DNA of 64,000 bases. Source: JAOABC01 sp041287495 (GTDB lineage Bacteria; Aquificota; Aquificia; Aquificales; Hydrogenothermaceae). Positions 34,225 to 43,707 of the stretch are shown here, one piece after another. The translations under genes and the position numbers were made by a program. The notes under the pieces were generated by a model, which saw only the letters and a list, made by a program, of their open reading frames with translations, had not been told where the DNA came from and ran no database searches. The DNA lies in contig JBEULE010000034.1 in assembly GCA_041287495.1 (NCBI GenBank), positions 62,001-126,000 on the forward strand, given 5' to 3'. Every line of letters starts with the position of its first letter. Position 1 is the first letter of the stretch.

Positions 34225-34962
34225 ATGCGGGCATTTATTGTTGAAGATGAGTATATTTCAAGGGAAAGATTAAAGAGGATACTTAATAAACTGGATGTTA
34301 AGGTGGAGAATGAAGCTGAAAACAAAGAGGAAGCCATAGAAAAACTTAAATTTGTAAATCCGGATGTTGTTTTTCTTGATGTAAAACTTCCAGATGGGAC
34401 TGGCCTTGAAGTAGCCTCTTATATAATATCAAACTTCGAAAATCCGCCATACATCGTGTTTGTTACTGCATACGGAGAGTATGCTTTGGAAGCTTTTAAG
34501 GTAAACTCAATAGACTATGTTTTAAAGCCTTATAAGGAAGAGGATATAAGTAAAGTGTTGGAAAAAATTAACAATTTTGAAAACAAAAAGGCTGCTATAA
34601 CCAATATGTTACCTTTGGTATCAAAAACGGAAGATATCCTTATACCGGTGAAATATCTAAGTAAATATATACTTTTAAAGCCGTCGGATATTTATTACAT
34701 TAAAGCTGAACTTTCGGAGACGATTATAAGGACAAAAGACCATGAATACTTATCTAACAAGAGACTTTACGAGTTTGAACAAATTTTAGCTAATAAGGGT
34801 TTTTTCCGTGTTCATAAAAGTTTCATAGTTAATCTATCAAAGATAAAAGAGATGAAAGTTGTGGAGCAAAGTAAATTTTTAATCTCTTTTGATGGAATTC
34901 CTGATACAATAAAAACAAGTAGAGATGGTGCAAGACTTTTAAGGGAGTTCTTAGATGTATAG
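34225..34962 (+). CDS. LytTR-family response regulator
   Basis: 245 residues. The receiver domain (1-120) has acidic E7/D8, phosphoacceptor D52 (VVFLDVKLPDG), TAYGEYAL and K in VLKPY. The LytTR DNA-binding domain (about 140-243) has IYYIKAELSETIIRTKDHEY and FFRVHKSFIVNLSKIKEM. The ATG at 34225 has AAGAGGTG upstream; a GTG three codons earlier overlaps that RBS. The likely partner is the LytS-type kinase at 37751. Its last 8 bp overlap the DUF523 gene. Confidence 0.93.
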   Translation: MRAFIVEDEYISRERLKRILNKLDVKVENEAENKEEAIEKLKFVNPDVVFLDVKLPDGTGLEVASYIISNFENPPYIVFVTAYGEYALEAFKVNSIDYVLKPYKEEDISKVLEKINNFENKKAAITNMLPLVSKTEDILIPVKYLSKYILLKPSDIYYIKAELSETIIRTKDHEYLSNKRLYEFEQILANKGFFRVHKSFIVNLSKIKEMKVVEQSKFLISFDGIPDTIKTSRDGARLLREFLDV

Positions 34963-35881
34963 GCCAAAGGTAGTTATAAGTAGATGTATAAATATAGCAT
35001 CTGTTAGATATAATGGAGGGATCGTTGTAGATGAGTTTGCAAAAAGGCTAGGACAGTTTGTTGATTATGTAGATATCTGTCCGGAAGTTGACATAGGTAT
35101 GCCCGTTCCAAGACCTTCAGTTTTGCTTGCAAGATTTCCTGATAAGATAAAGATGATAGAGCCAATATCAAAGATAGATTACACAGAAAAGATTGAAGAT
35201 TACTCTAAAAGGGTAATGGAATCTTTTAAAGATATAGATGGATTTTTACTTAAATCCAAATCACCAAGTTGTGGAGTAGGTGATACAAAACTTTACAAAG
35301 AAGATTTAGTTCACTCTATTGGAAAAACAGACGGAATATTTGCAAGATTTGCAAAAACATACTTTCCTTATCTTCCAGTAGAAGATGAAGGAAGGCTCCA
35401 CGATATCTGGATAAAGAGAGATTTTCTTACAAAGATTTTTAGATTTGCAGAAGCAAGAAATGCATTTCCTAAAATAAATTCTATAAATGAACTTATAAAA
35501 TTCCATCAAAATAACAAATACTTACTTATGCTTTACTCACCATCTAAACAGAAGAAACTCGGACAGATAATAGCAAATTGGGATAAAATAGGTCTTGAGG
35601 AAACTGTTAATCAGTATAGAGATTTATTCTACCAATCTCTTTTAAAGAGACCGGGACTAAAATCTCATATAAATGTTTTACAGCATATATACGGACATTT
35701 TTCTGAATTTTTAAAGCCTTCTGAGAAAAGACATATACATAACCTTTTAAACAGAGCTTTAAACGGTAGTATTGATATAAAAGCAGTTGTGGAGTATATC
35801 AAAGGTTTTGTGTTTAGATTTGATGATGAATATCTTAAAAATCAGACATATCTATTCCCCTACCCTCAAGAACTTGATTAA
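34955..35881 (+). CDS. DUF523/DUF1722 (YbgA-type) protein
   Basis: 308 residues. The N-terminal DUF523 domain (about 1-150) has SRCINIASVRYNGG, CPEVDIGMPVPRP and LKSKSPSCGVG with conserved cysteines. The C-terminal DUF1722 domain (about 180-300) has LMLYSPSKQKKLGQ, INVLQHIYGHFS and LNRALNG. These domains are commonly found next to photolyase genes in other bacteria; here a photolyase lies 1.5 kb away on the other strand. Molecular function is not established. Translation is coupled to the response regulator. Confidence 0.9.
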   Translation: MYRPKVVISRCINIASVRYNGGIVVDEFAKRLGQFVDYVDICPEVDIGMPVPRPSVLLARFPDKIKMIEPISKIDYTEKIEDYSKRVMESFKDIDGFLLKSKSPSCGVGDTKLYKEDLVHSIGKTDGIFARFAKTYFPYLPVEDEGRLHDIWIKRDFLTKIFRFAEARNAFPKINSINELIKFHQNNKYLLMLYSPSKQKKLGQIIANWDKIGLEETVNQYRDLFYQSLLKRPGLKSHINVLQHIYGHFSEFLKPSEKRHIHNLLNRALNGSIDIKAVVEYIKGFVFRFDDEYLKNQTYLFPYPQELD

Positions 35882-35943
35882 CACTTTTTAACAAACTTAA
35901 AAAAGATTTTATTCAAATAAATTTTAGTGTGTTTATTAATTCT

Positions 35944-35973
35944 TTGTTGAACCTTAATATTTAGTTTTAAAAT
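35944..35973 (+). promoter_or_regulatory. Candidate promoter upstream of the 99-aa gene
   Basis: TTGTTG (35944-35949) and TAAAAT (35968-35973) with an 18-base spacer lie 20 bases before the ATG at 35994. Confidence 0.4.
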
Positions 35974-35993
35974 CTTAACTAGGAGTATCTAAT

Positions 35994-36293
35994 ATGAAAA
36001 CCTTAAATTTAGGTGTTATCGTTTTTAAAGATATAAAAGAAGGTTTCTGTTTTGAAAGTTTAGGGTACTTTGATACTCAATTAACATTTTTCTCAAATGG
36101 AGAATACTATTTAGAAATAATCTACTATTTTGGTGAAGAAAATAAGAAATTAACATTAAAAGGTAAGAGTATATCAAGGGTTGTTTTAAATGTGGATAAA
36201 TTTGTTATCACAAAAGTAGAAAGTGATAATCCCGTAAATCTTGTAGTTAACAACATAAAAGACTACTTTTTTGATTTATTATCAGAAAATTAA
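35994..36293 (+). CDS. Hypothetical 99-aa protein
   Basis: Not recognised. It is a soluble, β-rich-looking protein (LNLGVIVFKDIKEGFCFESLGYF; EYYLEIIYYFGEENKK; SRVVLNVDKFVITKVE) without a signal peptide or clear motif. TAGGAG lies before the ATG. It sits 10 bp before the flavoprotein gene, probably in the same transcript, so a role tied to that enzyme or to the histidine kinase downstream is possible but unproven. Confidence 0.6.
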   Translation: MKTLNLGVIVFKDIKEGFCFESLGYFDTQLTFFSNGEYYLEIIYYFGEENKKLTLKGKSISRVVLNVDKFVITKVESDNPVNLVVNNIKDYFFDLLSEN

Positions 36294-36303
36294 GGGAGTG
36301 CTT

Positions 36304-37779
36304 ATGTTAGATTATGTTGTTGTTGGAGGTGGTATAGGAGGTGTTGTAACTTTCTCTTTACTTAAGAAGTTAGGTAAGAATGTTTTATTGTTTGAGAAAC
36401 TTAACTATCTTGGAGGTTGTGCCGGAACATTTCAGAGAGATTCTAACTTCTACAATGTAGGAGCTACTACTCTTGTAGGATTAGAAGGTAATTTTCCGTT
36501 AGCAGTGTTGATGAGAATTTTAGATAAGAAGGATATTCCGGTAAAAAAATCAGACCCATCTATAAAAGTATATATAAAAGACAAGGTTATAAACAGATAC
36601 AGAGATAGAGACAGAGCTTTTGATGAGGTAAATAAAAATTTTTATAATCATAAAAATAAAAAACTTTGGCAGGAGATATATAAAACTGCAGATAGAAATT
36701 GGAACAGCATTTACAAACTTCTACCATATAAAGGCTTAACCTTAAAAAGTTTACCTATCTATATGAAAAATCTATCTTATTTAATCTCTTCTCTTAAATA
36801 TACAGTTTTACCTGCAAAAGATGTAATTCATAATATAGCTGGAGATTTATCGGAGGATTATATAAGATTTTTGAATTCTCAGATACTTATGACTACCCAG
36901 GGCTATTATGATGAAGTAAGTTTTTCTGTTGCAACCATGGGATTAACATATCCTAATCTTGATAACTATTATGTTATAGGCGGAATGGGAAGAATATTTG
37001 ATATTTTAACAGAAGGTTTAGATGGAATCCATTTAAAGGAGAAAGTAATAAAAATCAAAAAGGTAAAAGATATCTTTGAAATAACAACGAATAAAGGCGT
37101 TTACTACTCAAAGAGGGTGATACTAAACTCTACGATCTGGAATTTTTGTGATATTTTAGATGGTTTCAGTAATTTGTGTTATTATCTGAGAAAAAGATAT
37201 CTCAAAATGTGGGGCTCTCTAACATTGTACTTTACAGTTAAGGATCCATATAATCTGTTAAACCATCATCACTATCAGATATTACATGATGAAAATCCCT
37301 ATACAGGTAGCTATTCTTTCTTTGTATCTGTTTCAGATAGAGAAGATATGTTGATTTCTCAGAAAGGTTATAAAAGTATTACAATATCAACCCACTGTAA
37401 AATAGACTTATGGGAAAATATTAGTGGTTATCTTTATGAAGAAAAAAAAGAAAAAGCGAAGGATTTTATTTTGGATATACTTTACAAACATATTCCAGTT
37501 TTTAAAATATTAGAGAAAAGTGATGTATTTGTAGGAACTCCAAAAACTTTTGAGAGATACACTGGAAGATATAGAGGTTCTGTTGGAGGTGTACCTTTGA
37601 TTAGAGAATACTTTCCTTTCTTTTATCCAAAAGGATTTGCACCAATTGAGAATCTCTATATCGTAGGGGATACTGTTTTCCCTGGACAAGGTTGGCCAGG
37701 GGTAGTTTTAGGTGTATTTAATCTTTTAATGTCGATAGAAGAGGATTTCAATGAATTACTACATTTCTATATCAAGTAG
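36304..37779 (+). CDS. CrtI/CrtISO-like FAD-dependent oxidoreductase
   Basis: 491 residues. The N-terminal dinucleotide site is DYVVVGGGIGGVVTFSLLKKLGKNVLLFEK, then GGCAGTFQRDSNFYNVGATTL. The C-terminal FAD site is PIENLYIVGDTVFPGQGWPGVVLG. This pattern is that of the phytoene desaturase/carotenoid isomerase/retinol saturase superfamily. The substrate is unknown; no other carotenoid gene is nearby. A longer frame exists, but GGGAG precedes the ATG at 36304. It overlaps the kinase gene by 29 bp. Confidence 0.78.
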   Translation: MLDYVVVGGGIGGVVTFSLLKKLGKNVLLFEKLNYLGGCAGTFQRDSNFYNVGATTLVGLEGNFPLAVLMRILDKKDIPVKKSDPSIKVYIKDKVINRYRDRDRAFDEVNKNFYNHKNKKLWQEIYKTADRNWNSIYKLLPYKGLTLKSLPIYMKNLSYLISSLKYTVLPAKDVIHNIAGDLSEDYIRFLNSQILMTTQGYYDEVSFSVATMGLTYPNLDNYYVIGGMGRIFDILTEGLDGIHLKEKVIKIKKVKDIFEITTNKGVYYSKRVILNSTIWNFCDILDGFSNLCYYLRKRYLKMWGSLTLYFTVKDPYNLLNHHHYQILHDENPYTGSYSFFVSVSDREDMLISQKGYKSITISTHCKIDLWENISGYLYEEKKEKAKDFILDILYKHIPVFKILEKSDVFVGTPKTFERYTGRYRGSVGGVPLIREYFPFFYPKGFAPIENLYIVGDTVFPGQGWPGVVLGVFNLLMSIEEDFNELLHFYIK

Positions 37780-38755
37780 AGATTGGTTTTTAGTTTTCTC
37801 CTTTGGTCTAGCTTTTGGAGGTTTCTTAGGTGTTTTTGTATCTTTACTACTGGGATTAGAAAACTCTCTTATAGATGGATTTTTAACTGGAGTTATATTT
37901 GGATTTTTTATATTTATATTCTCATATCTGTTTATAAATCTTTCTAACAGATATCTACTTAAAGTTCTTCCACAAAAATTATGGACACCTTTCAGTTTAT
38001 TTGTATCTTTTCTTGCTGGGACTTTTGGATCTATAGTTTCTTACGAGGTTGTTCGTTATTTAAACCTTGTAACAATAAACATATCACACATCTCTATATT
38101 ATTAGGTACATCAATCATTGGATTTTTGACATCTCTTATAGGTTATCTTCTGTATATGGTTGTCTCTTTAAGAAAAAAGGAGTTAGACCTTGAAAAATCT
38201 ATAATTGAAACAAAGTTAAAAGCATTGGAATATCAGATAAATCCACATTATCTATTTAACTCCCTCAATGTTATAGCTGAACTTATTCACATAGATAAAA
38301 ATAAAGCAGAAGAAGCATTAATTAAACTTTCTAAATTTTTGAGAGATATAATAGAGGAAGATAGCTGGATAACAGTAGAAAAAGAACTTAATATAGTAAA
38401 AAATTTTCTCTTTATACAGACAATGAGATTTCCCGGTATATCTATCCATATGGATATAGATAACGAAACATTACACTATCTTCTACCAAAACTATCAATA
38501 CAGATTCTTGTAGAAAATGCTATAAAACACGGAGTTAAATCAAAGGGAAATATATGGATAAGTCTAAGAAAAGATAAAGATTTTTTGATTATAGAGGTCA
38601 TAGATGATGGTAAAGAGTTTAAAGGTATAGAAGAAGGGGTTGGATTGAAAAATCTTAAAAATAGGCTTTCTATTTTTGGTGGCAATCTCTCTTATTTTAG
38701 AGATAATAAAAAAACAGTTTTTATCATAAAATTACCAGTAAAAAATATGATATAA
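37751..38755 (+). CDS. LytS/YehU-type sensor histidine kinase
   Basis: 334 residues with about four hydrophobic helices in the first 140 residues, no periplasmic domain, and then a His_kinase domain. The phosphoacceptor is H166 in LEYQINPHYLFNSLN, and the ATP site is ILVENAIKHGVK plus VGLKNLKNRL. This kinase class pairs with LytTR regulators, and the only one here is at 34225. Sensing is probably within the membrane. The operon ends at the terminator just downstream. Confidence 0.92.
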   Translation: MNYYISISSRDWFLVFSFGLAFGGFLGVFVSLLLGLENSLIDGFLTGVIFGFFIFIFSYLFINLSNRYLLKVLPQKLWTPFSLFVSFLAGTFGSIVSYEVVRYLNLVTINISHISILLGTSIIGFLTSLIGYLLYMVVSLRKKELDLEKSIIETKLKALEYQINPHYLFNSLNVIAELIHIDKNKAEEALIKLSKFLRDIIEEDSWITVEKELNIVKNFLFIQTMRFPGISIHMDIDNETLHYLLPKLSIQILVENAIKHGVKSKGNIWISLRKDKDFLIIEVIDDGKEFKGIEEGVGLKNLKNRLSIFGGNLSYFRDNKKTVFIIKLPVKNMI

Positions 38756-38788
38756 TAATATATGAATTTTCATGATACTAACCTCCGT

Positions 38789-38817
38789 ATCCCCCTAACA
38801 TTTAGGGGGATTTTTTT
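38789..38817 (+). terminator. Intrinsic terminator, stem overlapping a convergent stop codon
   Basis: ATCCCCCTAA pairs with TTAGGGGGAT (38802-38811) and is followed by seven T. It ends the kinase transcript. The stop codon of the minus-strand metallophosphoesterase (38802-38804) lies inside the stem. Confidence 0.88.
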
Positions 38818-39905
38818 ATCTCAAAAATAGCAATATCTGGATATGCACTTATTCTTATTGGTGGTCCACCAGTTCCAACACCTCTACTTACAAAAACATA
38901 ACCATTACCTAATTTTACCAGTCCGGCATCTGTGATAAATATCTTCCTAAGTATGTACCTTACTGGGAATAAAACACCTCCATGTGTATGTCCCGATAAA
39001 GCTAAATCAAACTTATTTTTATATCTTTCATCTATCTTAGGTTGATGTTTTAAAAATATGATGAATTTACTTCTATCAACTTTATTCAAAAGGTCTAAAT
39101 CATATACCTTTCTATTTACTCCAAACCTCTTTGCCTCTTCATCATCAACTCCCACTAATACTATGTTATCCGGTAAGTAAAAAATATCATCTCTCAAAAG
39201 TTTAAATCCGGCTTTTTCTGTAAATTCTATAGCTTGATTTACATCTGCATAATACTCATGATTTCCCAAAATGGCAAATTTTCCCAAAGGTGGATTTATC
39301 TTTTGAAGAAGTTGAATATAGGAAAGTTTATATTTTAAATTTCCATCAACTAAATCTCCAGTGGATATCACTATATCAGGTTTTTCTCTGTAGTATATAT
39401 CCAATACCATCTTTATCTTGTCCTCTCTCATAACCTGATTAAGATGCAGATCAGATATCTGCATAATTTTTATATTTCTATCAATTTTTTCAGAAGGAAT
39501 TGTAAATCTGTAAATCTTTAAATTCAATGTTTCAAGATATCCGTAAGCTGTTGCGGATAAACTAAGTAAAAGTATAACTATAAATGCTTTTCTATCAGAT
39601 ATTGAAGGAATAGGATTATTTCCGGTTATCCTATGTATAACCCTTAAAGCTATATTGTAAACATCTACTAAAAGGAAAAATATGAAAAAAAGTGTAACAA
39701 AACCCATCCATAAGAGAATAGAAAAAGATAATAAAAAATTATCATATCCGTATTTGTCATAGATTTTGTATAGAATGGGAGAAAGTGTCAAGAGAAAAGC
39801 CAGAAGATAGATAGTCTTACCTTTAATATTAAAACTATCATTCATCTTTTTAAAAAAATATAAATTTATCAGTAAATAAATACTTAAAAATACAAAAACA
39901 AACAT
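38802..39905 (-). CDS. Membrane-anchored metallophosphoesterase (YkuE/YaeI-like)
   Basis: About 367 residues with several N-terminal hydrophobic helices (to about residue 130), then a calcineurin-like phosphoesterase domain. The metal motifs occur in order: ISDLHLNQ, STGDLVDG, LGNHEYY, LKHQPK and SGHTHGGV. Relatives include YkuE and the lipid A or UDP-diacylglucosamine hydrolase branch; the substrate is not determined. The ATG at 39905 is chosen because GAGGTG lies before it, six bases inside the longer frame. Its 3' end forms part of the convergent terminator. Confidence 0.87.
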   Translation of the reverse strand: MFVFVFLSIYLLINLYFFKKMNDSFNIKGKTIYLLAFLLTLSPILYKIYDKYGYDNFLLSFSILLWMGFVTLFFIFFLLVDVYNIALRVIHRITGNNPIPSISDRKAFIVILLLSLSATAYGYLETLNLKIYRFTIPSEKIDRNIKIMQISDLHLNQVMREDKIKMVLDIYYREKPDIVISTGDLVDGNLKYKLSYIQLLQKINPPLGKFAILGNHEYYADVNQAIEFTEKAGFKLLRDDIFYLPDNIVLVGVDDEEAKRFGVNRKVYDLDLLNKVDRSKFIIFLKHQPKIDERYKNKFDLALSGHTHGGVLFPVRYILRKIFITDAGLVKLGNGYVFVSRGVGTGGPPIRISAYPDIAIFEIKKSP

Positions 39906-39988
39906 CTTCACCTCAAAATTTACAAATTTCAGCCGATAATAATAACATGATAAACTATTTATATTAAATTAAAAATTTGGGTGTTTGT

Positions 39989-40210
39989 ATGATAGGAAAG
40001 ATTGTTTGGGAATCATTTTCAATACTGCTTCTTCTCTATGGACTTTATCTTACATATATCTTTATATGGTTTAGTATGTACAGAATAGGTATTATGGATT
40101 TAGGAAGTTCTAAATTAGTTGCTGCAGTTATAACTCTATCTATACTTGCCTTCTCTTCTGTTAAATGGTTTATTAAGAAACATAGACAACTGAAAAAGCA
40201 AGAGGGTTAG
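39989..40210 (+). CDS. Small two-TM membrane protein
   Basis: 73 residues with two hydrophobic helices (about 8-27 and 38-58) and a basic tail (KWFIKKHRQLKKQEG). The ATG at 39989 is preceded by GGGTG at six bases; the TTG twelve bases earlier is less convincing. Its stop directly abuts the next ATG. No family recognised. Confidence 0.6.
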   Translation: MIGKIVWESFSILLLLYGLYLTYIFIWFSMYRIGIMDLGSSKLVAAVITLSILAFSSVKWFIKKHRQLKKQEG

Positions 40211-40426
40211 ATGTTTTTTGAGATAAACGAAAATACCTATATTTTGGTTGAAAATATATCAGCTGTATCATTACAAAAGGAAAACGGTAAATTTTACTGG
40301 TTATTCTATACAAACCATCCTTCACCAATAAAGTCTATGTATTTTGAAACAAAGGAAGAAGCTATAGTTTGGTTTAGAAATCTGAAATACGATTTTTACA
40401 GGAAGAAAAATGAGAACGAATTATAG
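40211..40426 (+). CDS. Hypothetical 71-aa protein
   Basis: Not recognised. It is a soluble protein with alternating polar and aromatic residues (YWLFYTNHPSPIKSMYFETKEEAIVWF), looking like a small β-strand/helix fold. It is translated immediately after the two-TM gene with no gap. Its stop abuts that of the convergent lipB. Probably co-expressed with the membrane protein upstream. Confidence 0.55.
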   Translation: MFFEINENTYILVENISAVSLQKENGKFYWLFYTNHPSPIKSMYFETKEEAIVWFRNLKYDFYRKKNENEL

Positions 40427-41008
40427 CTATTTAAAATTTTCCACAATACTTTTAACCATTATATCTTTTAAATCCTGAATATCTATATTTATACCTTCCT
40501 CTTTTAGAGAAGTGGCTTTATATCCTTCAAGTCCACATGGATTAATGATGTTGAACTTTTCCAGATTTACATCATGATTTATAGCTACTCCGTGTAGTGA
40601 ATATCCATTTTTATATCTAAATCCTAAAAAACCTAATTTTCTGTTATCTATATAAAATCCAGGAATTTTTGGTAGATATGTTATCCTACTATCTAACTGC
40701 TTTAAAGGTTTATAAAAAGAGTCTATCACTTTTCTGTAAAAAATCCTTGGAGATTTAACTTCAAAAACAAAGTAAAATATCTGTTGCCCAGGAGTATGGA
40801 AAACTATTGACCCTCCTCTATCTGTTTTAACAGTTTCTACCGGAAAATCTCTCTTTTCATTATAACCGATAGTATAAACATCGTAATGTTGGCAAAGTAT
40901 TAAATAATTTTTTCTGTTTTCTAATGCAGTGCTATAGATTTCATTCATAAATTTTATAGCTTGTTGGTATTTAATCAGACCTATGTCTAAAATTTCAAAT
41001 CTATCCAT
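40427..41008 (-). CDS. lipB: Octanoyl-ACP:protein N-octanoyltransferase
   Basis: 193-residue LipB that moves octanoate from ACP to lipoyl domains. It has TDRGGSIVFHTPGQQI (the RGG-x-x-x-H-x-P-G-Q motif) and GVAINHDVNLEKFNIINPCG with catalytic C158. K124 (NRKLGFLG) is the expected active lysine. No Shine-Dalgarno is visible; an AT-rich -10-like stretch lies right before the ATG, so a leaderless message is possible. Confidence 0.92.
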   Translation of the reverse strand: MDRFEILDIGLIKYQQAIKFMNEIYSTALENRKNYLILCQHYDVYTIGYNEKRDFPVETVKTDRGGSIVFHTPGQQIFYFVFEVKSPRIFYRKVIDSFYKPLKQLDSRITYLPKIPGFYIDNRKLGFLGFRYKNGYSLHGVAINHDVNLEKFNIINPCGLEGYKATSLKEEGINIDIQDLKDIMVKSIVENFK

Positions 41009-41060
41009 TTTTATAATAATAAAACACTGTTTTAAAATTTAAATTTTAGGTATAAAATAT

Positions 41061-41066
41061 TATACT
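41061..41066 (+). promoter_or_regulatory. Candidate -10 element for acnB
   Basis: TATACT lies 28 bases before the ATG, with only an AT-rich -35 (TTTAAA, 17 bases up). Confidence 0.3.
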
Positions 41067-41094
41067 GTAAAAATAACCGTTAAGAGGTAATAGA

Positions 41095-43665
41095 ATGGGA
41101 TTTTTAGCAGAGTATAGAAAACATGTAGAAGAGAGGGCAAAGCTAGGAATACCACCTTTGCCTTTAAATGCTAAGCAGGTAGCTGCTGTTGTTGAGCTTT
41201 TAAAGGAAATTCCAATACTTGAAGAAGATTTTTTAATGGATTTATTCATGAACAGAGTTAGTCCTGGAGTAGATGAAGGAGCTTATGTTAAAGCCGCATT
41301 TTTAAATGATATAGTCCAAGGGAAAGCTCATTCTCCAGTAATCTCTCCTAAAAAAGCTGTCCAGATACTTGGAACTATGCTTGGGGGATATAATGTTAAA
41401 CCTCTTATTGATGCTTTATCTCACAAAGACCCGGAAGTTGCTCAAGAGGCAGCAAATGCACTTAAAAATACACTTTTAGTTTATGATGCTTTCAATGATA
41501 TAGTGGAGCTTTCAAAAACAAATCCTTATGCTAAACAAGTTTTAGAGTCATGGGCAAATGCCGAATGGTTTTTAAATAGAGAACCTTTACCAGAAAAGGT
41601 TACTGCCATAGTATTTAAGGTTCCGGGGGAAACAAACACCGATGACCTCTCTCCTGCAACGGAAGCTTCTACAAGAAGTGATATACCTTTACATGCTTTA
41701 AGTATGCTAAAAGCAAAAATGCCTGATGCAATAGAGAAGATAAATGAGTTAAAAAAATCCGGATATCCAGTTGCTTTTGTAGGTGATGTAGTTGGAACAG
41801 GTTCAAGTAGAAAATCTGCTGCAAACTCTCTCATATGGCATATAGGAAGAGATATTCCTTATGTTCCCAACAAGAGAACTGGTGGAATTGTTATAGGTGG
41901 AATAATCGCTCCAATCTTTTTCAATACACTTGAAGATTCTGGGGCTTTACCTATAGAAGCTGACGTAACGAAACTTGAGACAGGTGATATTATAGAGATA
42001 TACCCTTACGAAGGGAAGATAGTTAAAAACGGTGAAGTTGTATCTGAATTTACTTTAAAACCAAATACATTACCAGACGAAGTCAGAGCTGGAGGAAGAA
42101 TACCTTTAATAATAGGTAGAGGTTTGACAAGAAAAGCAAGGGAAGTTTTAGGTTTACCAGAAGAAAATATCTTTATAAGACCACAACAACCACCGGAAAA
42201 AGAAGGTGTAGGTTACACTCTTGCACAAAAGATAGTTGGAAAAGCTTGTGGTATGCCAGGAGTGAGACCTGGTATGTATGTTGAACCACAGGTTTTAACT
42301 GTTGGATCTCAAGATACAACTGGACCTATGACAAGGGATGAGATAATAGAACTTGCAGCTCTTGGATTTGGTTGTGATTTTGTACTACAGAGTTTCTGTC
42401 ATACAGCAGCTTATCCAAAGCCTGCAGATATAAAACTTCATCACACTTTACCTCCATTTATAATAAGTAGAGGTGGTGTATCATTAAGACCGGGAGATGG
42501 TATTATACACTCTTGGCTTAACAGAATGGTTTTACCTGATACAGTTGGAACAGGAGGAGATAGCCATACAAGATTTCCAATAGGTATATCCTTCCCTGCT
42601 GGATCTGGTTTGGTAGCTTTTGCAGCTGTTACCGGAACCATGCCTCTTGTTATGCCAGAGTCTGTATTGGTAAGATTTAAAGGAGAGATACAACCTGGAA
42701 TTACTATAAGAGACCTTGTAAATGCAATACCTTACTATGCTATAAAACAGGGATTACTTACAGTTGAGAAGAAAGGTAAGAAAAATGTATTTGCCGGAAG
42801 GATACTTGAAATAGAAGGATTACCTTATCTTAAAGTTGAGCAGGCTTTTGAGTTTGCAGATGCCTCTGCTGAAAGAAGTGCTGCTGCCTGTACAGTAAGA
42901 CTTGATAAAGAACCTGTTATAGAGTATATAGAGTCAAATATAAAACTTATAGAAGCTATGATTGAAGCAGGATATCAAGATGCAAGAACATTACAGAGAA
43001 GAGCAGATAAAATGAAAGCTTGGCTTGACAATCCAGTATTACTTGAACCGGATGAAAATGCAGAATATGCAGCAGTTATAGAGATAGATCTAAACGAAAT
43101 AAAAGAGCCTATAGTTGCATGTCCTAACGATCCGGATGATGTTGCAACTCTATCAGAAGTTCTCGCTGATGAAAGAAGACCTAAGAAGATAGATGAAGTT
43201 TTTGTAGGTAGCTGTATGACAAATATAGGACACTACAGAGCTCTTGGTGAAGTTCTCAGAGGAGAAGGACAAGTTCCTACAAGACTTTGGATAGTTCCAC
43301 CTACAAAGATGGACGAGAGACAGCTAAGAGAGGAAGGGTATTATGCTATATACGGAGAAGCCGGAGCAAGAACTGAAGTTCCGGGATGTAGCTTGTGTAT
43401 GGGTAATCAAGCAAGGGTAAGAGATGGTGCAGTGGTGTTTTCTACTTCTACGAGAAACTTTGACAACAGAATGGGTAAAGATGCGAAAGTTTATCTTGGT
43501 TCTGCAGAGCTTGCAGCTGTCTGTGCCATACTTGGAAGACTTCCTACCGTTGAGGAATATATGAGCATTGTTCCTAAGAAACTTGCCGGAAAAGAAGATG
43601 AAATTTACAAATACCTAAACTTCCATCAAGTTGGTAAAGATGAGCTTATATATTTAACAATATAA
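41095..43665 (+). CDS. acnB: Aconitate hydratase, AcnB family
   Basis: 856-residue bifunctional aconitase B that interconverts citrate and isocitrate; in an autotroph of this type it would serve the reductive TCA cycle (inference). The N-terminal HEAT-like domain (1-155) is followed by the swivel domain (FKVPGETNTDDLSPA). The catalytic domains hold the [4Fe-4S] cysteines in GSCMTNIGH and PGCSLCMGNQARV. AGAGG precedes the ATG. Monocistronic, with a hairpin after the stop. Confidence 0.96.
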   Translation: MGFLAEYRKHVEERAKLGIPPLPLNAKQVAAVVELLKEIPILEEDFLMDLFMNRVSPGVDEGAYVKAAFLNDIVQGKAHSPVISPKKAVQILGTMLGGYNVKPLIDALSHKDPEVAQEAANALKNTLLVYDAFNDIVELSKTNPYAKQVLESWANAEWFLNREPLPEKVTAIVFKVPGETNTDDLSPATEASTRSDIPLHALSMLKAKMPDAIEKINELKKSGYPVAFVGDVVGTGSSRKSAANSLIWHIGRDIPYVPNKRTGGIVIGGIIAPIFFNTLEDSGALPIEADVTKLETGDIIEIYPYEGKIVKNGEVVSEFTLKPNTLPDEVRAGGRIPLIIGRGLTRKAREVLGLPEENIFIRPQQPPEKEGVGYTLAQKIVGKACGMPGVRPGMYVEPQVLTVGSQDTTGPMTRDEIIELAALGFGCDFVLQSFCHTAAYPKPADIKLHHTLPPFIISRGGVSLRPGDGIIHSWLNRMVLPDTVGTGGDSHTRFPIGISFPAGSGLVAFAAVTGTMPLVMPESVLVRFKGEIQPGITIRDLVNAIPYYAIKQGLLTVEKKGKKNVFAGRILEIEGLPYLKVEQAFEFADASAERSAAACTVRLDKEPVIEYIESNIKLIEAMIEAGYQDARTLQRRADKMKAWLDNPVLLEPDENAEYAAVIEIDLNEIKEPIVACPNDPDDVATLSEVLADERRPKKIDEVFVGSCMTNIGHYRALGEVLRGEGQVPTRLWIVPPTKMDERQLREEGYYAIYGEAGARTEVPGCSLCMGNQARVRDGAVVFSTSTRNFDNRMGKDAKVYLGSAELAAVCAILGRLPTVEEYMSIVPKKLAGKEDEIYKYLNFHQVGKDELIYLTI

Positions 43666-43675
43666 CAGTATCATA

Positions 43676-43694
43676 CTCCCTCTGTCGGGGGGAG
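43676..43694. terminator. Convergent hairpin between acnB and the Ras-like GTPase gene
   Basis: CTCCCTC (43676-43682) pairs with GGGGGAG (43688-43694), one G-T pair included, around a 5-nt loop. Only a weak T-rich tail follows. It lies between two convergent stops and may serve both strands. Confidence 0.6.
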
Positions 43695-43707
43695 ATTTCA
43701 TTATATT

